Assembly: GCF_021134715.1 (NCBI RefSeq)
Contig: NC_060028.1
Span: 6,780,501-6,844,500 of the forward strand
Direction of reading: 5' to 3'
From: Daphnia pulex
Lineage: Eukaryota; Arthropoda; Branchiopoda; Diplostraca; Daphniidae
DNA length: 64,000 nucleotides
Position numbers and translations under genes: made by a program. The stretch's first letter is position 1; each line of letters opens with the position of its first letter. The notes below the pieces were generated by a model. The model ran no database searches and was not told the DNA's origin. It saw only the letters and a list, made by a program, of their open reading frames with translations. Of the stretch, positions 1 through 11,607 are shown one piece after another.

Positions 1-40
1 GCCCCAGAGCATCTGGTTCTGTGTGTGAGTTATTTTTTTT

Positions 41-957
41 TAATGATGAATATGATTATTTTCAGAGCAAAAACCAAGCCACGCTAATAACACAGTACAC
101 TCACTTCCATAAATAACGATACAGGGGAAAGCGCAAAACAACGCACCTATATTGGACACAGTGGTGTACAGCCTTTGTTGTTTGTTATCGAGAGGGAAGG
201 GTTAAATTTTTTTCTTTGTAAGAAAGAAGAATTTTGGATAAAGCCAAAATAGGTGCGTTGTTTTGCGCTTTGGCCTGTATCGTTATTTATGGAAGTGAGT
301 GTACAACTGATTGGGTTAGGACAGCTAGAAAGTTTATTTCTAAAGTTGTCGTTTATCAACAGATGTCCATGACCTAGTGGTTATGGGTCCGAACACATCT
401 GCGGATGATGGTCGTGAGAAATTTGGGTTGGTGGTTTTAAAAACGCTGTGTGTAACGCTTGACCAAGTATAATATACAAGTGTTCTCCGTCTGGGTGCCC
501 ACAATCATGATATTCATGGGTATGCCATGTTTCTAATAAGCAATAATAAGGAATATTAGAATTAGACTAACACCGGCGAGACAGCCCCTATAGCCGTCTT
601 ATTATTTGCCTCTGACTAACAACTTGTAAGTGTTTTTCTTTTGTTTTTTCTTGTTATACACTAATGTTCCGTAATTCTAAGCATATCTGGTAGTAAAATG
701 TATTGACAAATATTTAAAAAAATTTATTTTCTATAACTGATTACTGATTGAGATTAGGCTACTAAGCCAAAAATAACAACAATTTCTTCTATAGGATTGG
801 TTAAAATCTGAGCGCACATAAAAGTTTTTTAAAATCCGTTTTAACCGCTTGAAGATTTTATTTCTACCGGCTGTTAGGATATTTTAAGGAATTACAAAAT
901 ATTTTATTTATTTTGCGAATTGAAAAATTACACTCAAACCATAAGTCCATAAGTTAC
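41..957. repeat. Dispersed repeat, copy 1 (tRNA-like head, split by a MITE)
   Basis: This stretch is nearly colinear with 33719-34436 across about 700 bases once the 204-bp insertion at 98-301 is removed. Near position 370 both copies carry TGRCCTAGTGG, which fits the Pol III A-box consensus TRGYNNARNNG, followed by bases resembling the 5' half of a tRNA. The matching B box is degraded. A tRNA-derived SINE head inside a longer repeat is the best reading. No coding capacity is visible. Confidence 0.75.
98..301. mobile_element. MITE with ~55-bp inverted ends and TA target duplication
   Basis: The 204-bp insert begins CACTCACTTCC and ends with its exact complement GGAAGTGAGTG. The inverted ends run about 55 bases with two or three mismatches. 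TA stands on both sides (96-97 and 302-303). The second repeat copy at about 33770 reads straight through the same point without the insert, giving an empty site. TA duplication suggests a Tc1/mariner-type non-autonomous element. A 4-bp GTAC duplication is an equally possible reading because the ends are palindromic. No ORF is present. Confidence 0.85.
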
Positions 958-2440
958 ACAACTTCGTTGACTTGCGACTAAGACCGAGACTTTCAAGAGA
1001 AAGGCGGCCAATGGTCTGCTCCCTTTTTTTCGAGCTTGACCTAAGGTCGCATTTTGGTTAGCAGCTATTTTCAGCAGCTGAATTGCTGAATACTAAATCA
1101 GCTGGTCATTTTCAGCCATCATCCCCCTCCCTGAGAAAAGTTTAATAAAATAGATTTTTTTTTCAAAAATCAAAAAGGTACGTTTAACGATATTTCAAAA
1201 AAAATTATTATTTTTACTGGTAGAAGGCTTCGGAGTGGTTACTCGCGTGGTAAGCAAAATCTTTTGAACTTCAAACATGGCCCTAAAATACCCAAAATGT
1301 TGAGTTTCAGGGCTCCAAATCATTCTCCAGCCTTCAGCCAGAATCACCTCCACCTCCAGTATCTAATACTATAGTAGTTTGATTTTGACGGGTGTGTAAT
1401 ATTCAAAAACATTGGTGCACATTTCAGGATTCCGTCATGTGTCGACGATTGAATAAGCCGGTGGTGGTCATATTCTTTTTCGTCGAATTGCCTGATATAC
1501 CTATAAATACAAAACAAGCCCTTTTCTTTAATACTACTACACGTATCCCAAGAACACCGCGTTTTTGCCTCGGGTTATCTATAAAAAATTGATAGTTACG
1601 CAATCTAGCTAATTCCCATGAAAGGTTCAAGAGGCAACTGTAACCGTGGAACTTTGTTGATATGGGCACTTGGGCGGCCGGGAAAAGAGAGAGACTCTAT
1701 GGGATGGGCGGCAAACAGTTTTGGGCGCGATGACCAAATGAGAGCAGCGCAGCGTAGGCACCAGCAGCAACCGCGGTATTAACTGCTTCTTGATACCCGA
1801 GATGCCTCATTTTTATACAGTTTGAAACTGATATGTTTCTAGTCTCTATCTAGTCGACTGGCCGCTCACTCTAAACAGAGAAAAACACACAATTTTATCA
1901 GAATTTACCATCATTTTGTTGGATCTACGACCGACCTTCTTAGAGGATGAAACTCGAAATCATTCCGACTTCTGAAATGTTCAAGGACGCGTTAGAAATA
2001 GTTCTCAAGAACGAATTTCAGAACAAGAACCTGCTGCTAGTTTTGTGACTCGTCTTGGCCGCTAGAGCTCCCCTATGTTGAGCCCAAAGCTAGAAGCTAG
2101 ACATCAGTCTCGTGACGACCAATAAGCTACGCTAAGGTAATCGTATTCTCTAGTGAAATACAATAAAGATTCCATGGTCGACCTCTACTCGTCCATTCAA
2201 TCATAACATGGAGCAGTTGTCAGGAAACACGTACGTATTTCCTTGGTGTTTTTTCTCCCTTTCTGAACTCATCGGTAGCCCTGACTCGTGCGTATCGTTT
2301 GTTATGGTTTGTCGCCTACCACTCCCCTTTTGCGTGGTGTCTCCCATCACTCTGGCAGCGATCTTGTTACCGTATCTAGCGCACACGGCTTAGCCCCGCC
2401 ATCTTACGTCGATGTTCCAATGATCAAAATTTATCTTGTG
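958..2440. other. No gene seen; AT-rich intergenic sequence
   Basis: Both strands around 1392-1669 are open for about 70-80 codons, but neither translation resembles a known family and the open frames mirror each other. A short sequence at about 2150-2210 recurs diverged at about 4305-4362, suggesting another dispersed repeat. Nothing else is supported. Confidence 0.5.
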
Positions 2441-2484
2441 ACTTGAGCAGATGCCGACTCCAGCCACTTATTCAACACTATGCG

Positions 2485-3000
2485 CGTCGTGGACAGCCTG
2501 TTGCGCTTCAACCGCTACTTTTTCTGCTCACGTGCGAGGTGTCGGCTCCGTGCTCCAAGCGGACCGAACGCAGGCTTCACGTTGAATCCGAAAAAATTCT
2601 TCTTTGCGCAGGAAAGCGTAGAACGTGTCGGCTACATCGTCCAACGCGGCGGCATTTTGCGCCAATCCCACCAAACTAAAAGCGATCGCCAATTGACCTT
2701 GGCCACAGGACATCATTGGGCTCTGCTCATTTTTGGGCTTGGTGCAACACCTCGCCGGTTTCTCCAGTTCCATAAGCGGAGCTTAATAATCTCCGCCGGA
2801 TGCTACGCATGTCGAACCCCTTCATCTAGACCCCAGACTAAGAGAAAGCGTTCCAAAACCCCCAAAATATGCTCATCAGTCCCCCGGTTCTCACGCAGTT
2901 CGACCCGCAGTCGAAAATCATTCAACAAACGGACACTATTTAATCAAACAAGGAATGGCTACGCCCATCATTTGCATGCTCTGACATTGGCAGACTCTGG
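2485..3000 (+). pseudogene. Ty3/gypsy pol remnant (RT end to RNase H)
   Basis: The plus-strand frame starting at 2480 contains GFTLNPKKFFFAQ followed by VGYIV and a Gly-Ile, the hallmark end of a Ty3/gypsy reverse transcriptase palm/thumb region. About 250 bases later the neighbouring frame reads PPVLTQFDPQSK then IIQQTD, matching the start of the retroelement RNase H domain (D of the first catalytic position). The two pieces lie in different frames, with a TAA soon after the second, so the element is dead. No LTRs, integrase or gag could be tied to it. Identification rests on family knowledge of gypsy pol, not on a search. Confidence 0.7.
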
Positions 3001-3055
3001 ACATGGTGGACACTCCAAAGTACAACGACTCACAGAACGTTACACTCCGTTCATC

Positions 3056-3290
3056 TTCACCACAGCGATTGAGAATACCATAACAACATTATTTTTCCTG
3101 CTGAGCTCTGCTACCATTTCCATAATAACGGATTGAAAGTAATCCACGAAAACAGAACTTCCATCGGAAATTCGTGTAACTGGAAAGATGTAGAACTCAA
3201 CGTAATGAATGATGTGATATTTTCCAGATAGTGATTTCATGGAAGAATACAGATTGATAGCTTATTGCGGCAGACCATCAATGTAATATT
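3056..3290 (-). repeat. Coding-like repeat, copy A (pairs with 48350-48571)
   Basis: The minus strand encodes a peptide with YHIIHYVEFYIFPVTRIS and VDYFQSV that recurs almost unchanged on the plus strand at 48350-48571. Similarity extends upstream into CACATTGATGGTCTGCCGC-like DNA in both. Neither copy has a plausible start or complete frame. This is probably a fragment of a transposon-encoded protein. I do not recognise the family. Confidence 0.7.
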
Positions 3291-4433
3291 GATTGAGGTT
3301 TTTATTGAGATTTTGTTCTCAAAGTTTTTAAAGTTTGAGACAACGCTGTAACACCTAGAACATATGTGTTCAAAATGTTTGATGTACCATTGATGAATAT
3401 TGAAGGGGATATATGTGTATGACGACGTGATTTCAAAAATTCTCATCATGTAATGATCGCTGACGTGCCTACACGAAAAAATAAATATTATAAAGTCAAT
3501 ATTTATTGATGGAATGCAAATAACAATTAGTGGAATTAATAAGTAAATGGAGAGGCAGTTTCGCCACCGTTTTCTCTTTCCTATTTTCCCACTTCAGAGA
3601 CAGCAAAAGTTTTAGTTTTTTCCATAGTTTCCAGCTTGCATTTCAATTTGTATCGTCTGCTTTTTTAAGGTGAAATAGATCCTTGGAAGGGCACGCGAAA
3701 GCAATATTAGGGGAACCCCGTCATAGAAATTTGCCAGAAGACATCTCTCCAGCATCCTTGTCCAGCGCTTCACCGGAGATTGTAAGCAGATGAATTTATC
3801 ATACACATTTTTTTTTTAAGTTTCAAGTCCATGATCGACAATCATCTTTAGAAATAGTGCCGAATCACAAGCCATCCTGAAATAATTAACATTGACAAAT
3901 AATCAAAATCAAATTTTGTTACGAATTAGTTCAAATTATTATCAATTTGTTTGTAACATATGAGCGACAAGGAGCAAAGTATTCCGGTCGCCTGCACTCA
4001 AGACTTGATGGAATGGTAATACAAAACCGCGTCCCAAACGAACTTCTTTACTAAACAAAAGGTAAATTTTGCAACTAGAAATTCGATTTGTGAGATTTAT
4101 ACTTATTCCCAAGCAAGCTGCTGCACGGAAAGATAGCGGCCCGGAACGTTCTAGCAACTAATTACGAAATTGACTTGAACTACTTGATTACGCATTGGCT
4201 TGCTACTACACTTTTCGAGCTTGCTACTATACTATAGGAAAACGACCTTGTTTGAAAATTCATTTCTGACTTCTACAAGATCTTTTTCCCACAAGTATAT
4301 TATGTGAAATACAAAGATTCCATGATTGACCTACCTACTCGTTCACTCGGTCATAACAGCTAGAGGCACGTACTCACAAAAAATGGAAATATTTTGCCCC
4401 TGATATGAGCGTTTAGAATTCTTAGTAGACTCT
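3291..4433. other. No gene seen
   Basis: AT-rich sequence with scattered short open frames and no splice-consistent coding pattern. The end (4305-4362) is a diverged copy of 2150-2210. Confidence 0.5.
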
Positions 4434-4832
4434 GGGGCCGTCCATAAATGACGTCACGCGTTTTTCCAGGTTTTTCAACTTCCCCCTCCCCTTCTGTCAC
4501 GGACTGTCACAAAAAAGTGTCTCCTCCTATTAAAATGACGTCACAAATTGCTAAACCCCCTGAAATATTAGGCTATAATTAATTCAAGATAAAAGCATTT
4601 TATCTTGAATTTTGACACCCCTTCGTATCATTTGAGTAAAAAAAAATTATAGATCAGGAGATCATTTAAGTGAAAAAAATCGCAGAATTTTTTTCGATTT
4701 AATTTGTTTTTAAATTTTGCATTTGTGACATCACACTTTAGAGAATCTCCCCCTTCCCCTGCCATCACAGACCATCACAGAATCATGAACACCCTCCCCC
4801 CTCTGGCGCGTGACGTCATTTATGGATGGCCC
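4434..4832. mobile_element. MITE with CATAAATGACGTCACGCG inverted ends
   Basis: The left end reads GGGGCCGTCCATAAATGACG and then TCACGCG. The right end is its complement with one or two mismatches, about 400 bp apart. The interior is non-coding and has a second set of CCCC-rich/TGACATCAC motifs. Ends of the type GGCCRTCCATAAATGACGTCA are known from many arthropod MITEs. A target-site duplication is not clear, so I leave the superfamily open. Confidence 0.8.
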
Positions 4833-4929
4833 TTGCTCTTGGTATTTAATTTTAATAACAAGTTCACACTAAGTACACTAAGTAACTATAGCCTTTTTAT
4901 CTGAAAACTTAACGTAGGAATCATATCAA

Positions 4930-6830
4930 TCATATTAATCATACCACAAATGCGAATATTTAATTGCGAACTGCATTCATCTTGTATTAGACCGTCGAAA
5001 GGGACACATTTAACCATCTCGAGTTCCATACGTCCACACAGCAAAGTAACAAAAATGGTGTTTCGCCAATCAAGTTAAATGAACTCGTGCATTTATTATT
5101 CACCTTTTTTTCTTGTGATTTTGACATGCCAATGGAGAAGAATGTTGTCATCCAAAAAAAATTGAAGAGAATTTCATTTCTTTATGGTAGACTAAACACA
5201 CAACGTGTGATACACAACAATTATTCCTACTAAAGGTACATTATCAACTGCAAATAATTATGCTATGAAATAGATAGGATACGAACTGTTGTACTCAATA
5301 CAAATATTTTTTTAGCAGCCAGCACGACTGATTTCATTTGTGTCGCTTGGTGTAGGCCTACTTTTCAAATATTTGACGTTGGGTTCAAACCGGGGGGAAA
5401 TATTATGATACATCCATACTGTGCTGGGTGGGCGAATTGCTTGAATCAACAAGCGGAAGGATTTTTTGGGCTGATGAAGCAAATTTTAATTATTTTGATT
5501 GCTTTTGCATTCTGGAATGATTCATTCTCAATTTATAACGTTGAAATTTATTAAACATGACGCAGAGTTCCAGTTAAAGTTAATATAATGGCCGTATAAT
5601 AGTAAATGTAGAGTAATACCGATGTAGTTCCTCACACAAAATTGACAAATTTGGTTATTGATGGACGCTTTCTAATAAAATAATATGATTTATGGTTTAG
5701 TATTATCGTCCTAATCCCCCTGCTTACTAATAACAATCGCCACTGCAATTTTTTTGGAAACAGGGATTGTAGATCAAAGCTTTCGTAATTATGGAAATTT
5801 AGTTACTGAAACTTGTTAATATGCCAGAATATAAAACTTAGGTTAATATACCTTTCAAATGAAGTAATCAAAATATGATATTTATATCTGCAAGCCAAAA
5901 ATTCACTGTCACTTAACTAAAACTAACTAGCATTTTGGGAGATCACTGATCAGATTCGTCAGAACAATTCAACCATAGACAACGAACTGGACTATTGTTT
6001 TGTACCCCAGAAATGGTTTGTTGTTAGCAATTTTAAAATGCGACAAGACAGCCTATCTGGAAGAGCTGTCGGTCTATGTTAGAAGACTTAGGTTCGAATC
6101 TAATTTAGAAATTTTGGTTTTTTATTTCCGTTTTGCACTATTTTTTAATGCACAATTGATAGAAGACTCCTTAAAACCGTACAATCAATCATTTTCTAAT
6201 GTTATATTAATTTTGTTGCCAAAAAAAAAGTTTAAGAAATTAAATTGCTTCCAATTCCGGGCGGGGGGTCTCTAGCTCTATAGCCTTCCGTACTCTACGC
6301 CTATGACCCTAGTCGCCAATGTTATTTTATGCAATTGGCTTGGGGGTGGGGGTTCGGTAGTGAAACAAAACTGCGTAATAAAGACGATATAAAGACAATT
6401 TTATTCTCGTTTGCTTAGGTTCCTGATCACAAATGCGAAACTACCATTGGGAACTGGATTCAACAAGCATTGGATCGAAGTAAGGGATTAATATAACCAT
6501 CTTTAGTTGCATACACTCACACAGCGAAGTCACTTTAAGGGTGGAGATTTTACCAACTGACTTAAATGATCTCGCGTATTTATTTTCAACTTATTTTTCA
6601 ACTTAAGTTTCAGTAGTTTTATATGTTTGATGAAGTTGAACATTTCCTGTAAATTTTGGAGTATTTTAAAATTCATCCTTAGTAAGGTGAAGTAACAGTC
6701 ACACAATTATCCCATCTAATTGGGAACGAACACTGCTTGGATCAATCATTTTTAGGCTGTACCAATGTTACGACATATTTGTATTCATAATCAAAATAGG
6801 AAATTCACTCTCACTTAAAAGTGTAGCGAT
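4930..6830. repeat. Diverged direct duplication (about 4.93-5.93 kb vs 6.41-6.83 kb)
   Basis: Several blocks recur in the same order about 1.0-1.5 kb apart. One is the CACACAGCRAAGT block (about 5030 and 6515) followed by AAATGA-CTCG-TATTTATT. The next is a GCTTGRATCAA block (about 5440 and 6740). The third is AATTCACTSTCACTTAA (about 5900 and 6803). The copies are heavily diverged with indels. No coding sequence is evident. At 6100-6116 a B-box-like GGTTCGAATC occurs, but no tRNA fold is formed. Confidence 0.6.
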
Positions 6831-7199
6831 CGAGATCTGCTAAAGATGGAAAAATTCTTCAGCTTACAAATTTAGCGCTAGAAACAGGTTAATTGAATTA
6901 AACGCAACACTTTTTTTTTAAGTCCATGCAATTGATTACAACTCAGTCCACTATCAAGATATTTAAAATTCCGTTTTTTAAGTTGACAAAAAATGAAAAA
7001 AACTGTATGCACAATGCATATTTACACTAAAAAATCATTAGCAAATTGCAAGTAGGCCTAATTGTCGCGTTGTTGTAGCATACGCGTTCCTTTCCTCAAG
7101 AAAAAAATCATCTTTCTAGCCCATTGATAGCTAACTCTAAAACTAATCTAATTTATGGCTCTTTGACTACCTTTCTAAGAAAGCTTAATTTTCTTCTAA

Positions 7200-8380
7200 A
7201 TTGTCTCGTTTGGCTTTATTTCCTCATCGCAGTTGAAAATTGAGATTCATTTTAGCGGGCTATTTTCGTCTAAAAATGATGTAATGATATTCATTGAAAT
7301 TTTGAGTCGGAGATGTGAGAATACGGCATCGGAGCTATTTCGAATAAGGTGACAAGTATAAATTGGTCGCTCCTCACGAATAAAATTAGATTGATATTTC
7401 ATTATCCCAAATGAAGAACATTTCATTAGCACGATTCTTTGCTCCATACCCTATGGAGTATTTTTTATAGAAATGATTGGATAAAGAAAAGGATATGCCA
7501 GTGCCAAAATGTTTTAGTTTAAGTACGGACTTGATGGGCATTAACACTCAGAATATCAACTAAGCACCTAAAAAGACAACGGTGGTAAACTAAAACGAAC
7601 TAAGGATTAGTTTACCCCAATGCGAGCAGCGAAACCATTGCCAATCCCGTGATTTATCACTCGACAATTGTATAAGTGAGACAGTTCTTTAGTCACATGA
7701 TAAATTAAGTGAAATTTTACATCAACATAATCATCAATATATATGTTATCTTGCCAAATTCATTTCCCGTTGCCAAAGCAGATGGAAAACTTTTCTTTCT
7801 ATCAAAAACTGAAAAATGCTGTTTATGTCAGACAAAATAGATGTTTGGCTTTAGTTCCCCATTGCAGTTGAGATTTATTTTAACGAACTATGTACGTCTA
7901 CGCATGATGTAATGATATACATTGGGATTTTAATTGGGAGAGGTGAGCATACAGCTACGGAGCCGTTTCAAGTAAGGTGTTGAGACTTGCGTATTTTTGT
8001 CGCTACTCATGATTGATATTGAACTTAAATTTCACAAAAATATGAAATAAACTTGAATTTAGATTCTCTTCACTTCTTCATCGACTTAAATAAATTTGCT
8101 TGTGGTTTAAATTAGTTTCAAATCGTCTGTTGATTCAGCAACTGTACTCATGACACGACATTTTTCAACCTGTAACAGGGTGAATGCGCTTAGAAAATAA
8201 ACGAAGGACCCAGATAGGGAACAATGTATGACTAGTGTACGGCATAATCGTTTCCCGACCACCTCATGATTTCTCGCTCGAAAGTTTAGTAAGCAAGACA
8301 GTTCTTTGATCGAATACTTAAATAAGAGAACATTAATCTATTTTATTATCGTTTCAAATATATTTTCTGTCAAAGCATCC
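7200..8380. repeat. Diverged tandem duplication (7.20-7.80 kb vs 7.85-8.38 kb)
   Basis: Two halves share ordered blocks. GATGTAATGATATWCATTG occurs near 7275 and 7906. A GGAGMYGTGAG-ATAC block and TGGTCGCT/TGTCGCT with CTCAYGA follow about 50-100 bases later. AGACAGTTCTTT after a CACTCGA/CGCTCGA block occurs near 7680 and 8298, and TGCCAAAGC/TGTCAAAGC near 7773 and 8365. Spacing is about 630 bases. No reading frame is conserved between the halves, so this is a non-coding duplication. Confidence 0.65.
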
Positions 8381-8739
8381 TTGACCGTGACCGTAATGAA
8401 CTTGGGCAGCGTAATTTTCAAAAAAAAATTATTATACATGTGGCCTTTCCATTGACAGCCTGTAAAACCTTAATTATACTAGTGTTTCTAAACATATTTT
8501 GCTACACACAGGGGCTCCACAGTATAAAGCATCGGCTTTTCTATCCACTGTAAAATGAAGCTCATTTATTGAAAATTAAATCCCGCATGGTAACAGATCA
8601 GTACGTCAAAGGAACTTCAACAAACAATTGTTTGAATCTACAAGTGTCTAGAGAAACTAGCATAGATACTTTCCTTCCCTGCGTCAATGCATATTAACTG
8701 AATAAGTCAAAAACTGTTTCGCGGAAAGATTTTTATACC

Positions 8740-8762
8740 ATTATTATTATTATTATTATTTA
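8740..8762. repeat. (ATT)n microsatellite
   Basis: About seven consecutive ATT units immediately upstream of a T-rich tract. The rest of 8390-8910 holds no feature I can support. Confidence 0.9.
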
Positions 8763-8917
8763 TTTTTATTTCAGGTGTCCATCAAGCCAGTGTGGTGGCG
8801 ATTGTTACTCACAACATTTGGGAGAAACGGGTGACATAGAAGTCTACCAGTTCTACCCAAATCCACATCGTTGTCGTAATTGCTGCAGACTATGCGAAAC
8901 TCAAAAGTTCTGTCAAA

Positions 8918-10737
8918 TTAAGATGCAAATTTGTTTGTATCCTCGGCCTCTTCAGCGACTCCATCCATGCCGTTGGCTGCTGCCTTCTTCCTTCCGCCAC
9001 GTTTCTTGGAAGCGGGCTGATCAAGTGACTCTGAAGATTCATCTGCATAAGTCTTGACCACTTGGGTTCTTGAAGACTTCCTAACACCTTCCGTTTCGAG
9101 CGGTGCTCCTTTTGGTTTCTTGGTTGGACTCGCCTCTGATTCATCCGGAGTAGCAACAGCAGCTTTTCCTCTTTTGGTAGTTTTCTGGGGCTTTTCCGCT
9201 GCTTCCGGAACGGCAGCAACTTTTTCCTCAGCCTGTTTCTTCGCCGCAGGTCCTTTCTTTCCTTTGGCTTTAGTCTCTTTAACCTCTTCAACTGCCTCGG
9301 CTTCTTCATCCGCAGCCACCTTGGCCAGTGGGGTTGCCTTCTTTCTGCGACCTCTCTTGGCTGGAACAGCTTTCGAAGTTTCCGGCGATTCCACCACAGT
9401 TTTAACAGGAGCAGCTGGTTCTTCTGGAACTGCAGGTTTCTCTTCTTCTTCTTCAACATGTTTCTTGGCAGCAGCAGCTCCTTTCTTTCCCTTCGCTTTA
9501 GCCTCCTTCACCTCTTCAACTGCTTCCTCCTCGGCGTCAACCTTGGACGCAGCCGGTTCTTCTGGGACTGCAGGTTTCTCTTCTTCTTCAACATGTTTCT
9601 TGGCAGCAGCGGCACCTTTCTTTCCTTTGGGTTTAGTCTCCTTTACCTCTTCAACTGCTTCCTCCTCGGCGTCAGCTTTGGACGCAGCTGGAGCGGCTGC
9701 CTTCTTCCCACGACCTCTTTTGGCTGGAACAACTTCTACAGCTTCGGTCGTTTCTTCGACAGGAGCTTCAGCTTGCGCCTTGGCCTGTGGTCCTCTGCCT
9801 CGCTTTTCTTTAGTTTCAGCTACAGGAGATGCGGGAAGAGGAGATTCAGTCTCGTCATTAGGTAGCGGCTCCTCACTGGCCTTGGCAGCTTTTTTGGCTC
9901 CGTCTTTCGATGAAGCTTGTCTGCCTCGGCCCCGTTTCTCTTTAGTGTCTGGTTCGTTTGTGACTAGATTTTCTGATTCCTTTGGTTCTGGGACTTCTTC
10001 GACTGTGGCCTTTACTTTTCCACGTCCTTTCTTGCCTTCGGAGCTGGAGAAACTTCAGTTGCTGCAGCAACGACTGGCGGAGCTTGGACTTCGGGTTGAT
10101 CAGTAACCACCTCTGTGACGGTTGGAGGCGCTGTATCGAGCACTTGGTTACCCCTTTTCCCTCGCCCTTTCTTCTCCACAACTTCTGGTTCAACAACCTG
10201 AGTAGTTTCAGATTCCGCTTCAGTTGGTTTAGTTTTCATTTTGGATTTAGGCCCTGTTTTAGATTTTGGTCCAGGCTTTGATTTAGGCTCTGCAACCACC
10301 TTGAACACCCACACCTGAACGTCCTTTTCTTGTGCAGTTTCCTCAACTGGTTCAGGATTAACTTTGGGTGATGAACTCATTTCTTCAGATTTTGCTACTG
10401 GTGGTTGAGCTTTCTTTCCACGTCCTCTTTTCTCCTTGGTTTCAGCAACTGGAGCTGGAGCTGCAGCTTCTACTCCATTCAGATGATTTTCTTCGACAAC
10501 TTTTTTTTTGCCAGGCTTCTTTCCTCTTCCCTTTTTCCCCTTTGCAACGACAGTGTCAATGACATCACCATTAGTTTCAACTGTTTCTGGCGTCTTCTTC
10601 TCCACAGGAGCAGTTTTTACATCATCCTCAACTTCTGGAGAGGTTTTTCCTTTGTTAACTTTTTGAGATTTTCCAGCATTCTTCTTGGGGAGGGCGAAAG
10701 TATTGTGAAGTCCAGGCAACATTTCTGTTGGGGCCAC
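8918..10737 (-). CDS. AT-hook, Lys/Glu/Ala-rich nuclear protein (one frameshift)
   Basis: Reading leftward from ATG 10737 (MAPTEMLPG), the frame runs 241 codons to a TAA at 10012. Coding character then resumes one base out of phase and continues to TAA at 8918, giving about 600 residues in all. The join lies near 10035: an expected KGKKGRGK is read as KARKDVEK, which one lost base would explain. The protein is built of Lys/Glu/Ala/Pro segments punctuated by AT-hook-like cores (KKGRGKK, KEKRGRGKK, AKRGRGKK, KKRGGRKK), at least eight in total. This suggests binding in the minor groove of AT-rich DNA and a nuclear role. A 138-bp in-frame duplication (about 9431-9568 and 9569-9706) repeats the KGKKGAAAAKKHVEEEE-type module. 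Its 5' end is part of a triplicated 684-bp unit. Function beyond DNA binding is unknown. The frameshift could be a sequencing error or a real lesion. Confidence 0.7.
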
Positions 10738-10923
10738 TTTTTCAGTTTCTAATTTGTTTGTTTCCCCTAATACCTAGTACTCGTCCACTACGTACTAGTC
10801 CACAAGTCATTGATATAGGGAATTCTGATTCAGGGCGTAAGGGACGACGTGCTGGTAGATGGAATGCACAAGGTTGCAAAAATTAAATTTATTGATTAAT
10901 CAATTCCTAACATATTTTCTTTA

Positions 10924-11421
10924 TTAGATACTGCTCGCTTCTTTCTTGCACTTCAAATGCATTTTGATTTCATAGCGCAGCATTTTCCCGGCCGTGAGCG
11001 AAATGAAATAAAAAGAAAATTTAAAGTAGAAGAAAAAAAGAATCCGCAATATGTTGACAAAATGTTGAGAGAAAGGAAAGCATTCGACGCAACCCAGTTG
11101 GGTTACGTGAAAGAGACGAAAGGAGAAGGAGGCTAAGGAGAAGCAATGGCTAACGACTCCATTCAGATGATTTTCTTCGACAACTTCTTTTTTGCCAGGC
11201 TTCTTTCCTCTTCCCTTTTTCCCCTTTGCAACTACAGTGTCAATGACATCACCATTAGTTTCAACTGTTTCTGGCGTCTTCTTCTCCACAGGAGCAGTTT
11301 TTACATCATCCTCAACTTCTGGAGAGGTTTTTCCTTTGTTAACTTTTTGAGATTTTCCAGCATTCTTCTTGGGGAGGGCGAAAGTATTGTGAAGTCCAGG
11401 CAACATTTCTGTTGGGGCCAC
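10924..11421 (-). pseudogene. Truncated AT-hook gene copy B (chimeric tail)
   Basis: The 165-codon frame begins with the same MAPTEMLPG start and first ~88 residues as the AT-hook gene at 10737. After NHLNGV it runs into the antisense of the BDP1-like SANT exon and acquires a hydrophobic, Phe-rich tail that is not a natural protein sequence. It retains the duplicated upstream region, so it could be transcribed. One residue differs from the parent (GKKE for GKKK). Confidence 0.8.
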
Positions 11422-11607
11422 TTTTTCAGTTTCTAATTTGTTTGTTTCCCCTAATACCTAGTACTCGTCCACTACGTACTAGTCCACAAGTCATTGATAT
11501 AGGGAATTCTGATTCAGGGCGTAAGGGACGACGTGCTGGTAGATGGAATGCACAAGGTTGCAAAAATTAAATTTATTGATTAATCAATTCCTAACATATT
11601 TTCTTTA

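Noticed and set aside
5340..5400. B-box-like GGGTTCAAACC
   Set aside because: No cloverleaf; the flanking bases do not pair as a T stem and the candidate A box is too close.
6030..6120. Possible tRNA (GGTTCGAATC B-box-like sequence)
   Set aside because: No acceptor or anticodon stem can be formed and the T-arm pairs only four bases with an eight-base loop.
9054..10106. 350-codon plus-strand frame rich in Ser, Ala and Phe
   Set aside because: It is the antisense of the Lys/Glu/Ala-rich AT-hook gene; the minus strand has sensible motifs and internal protein repeats.
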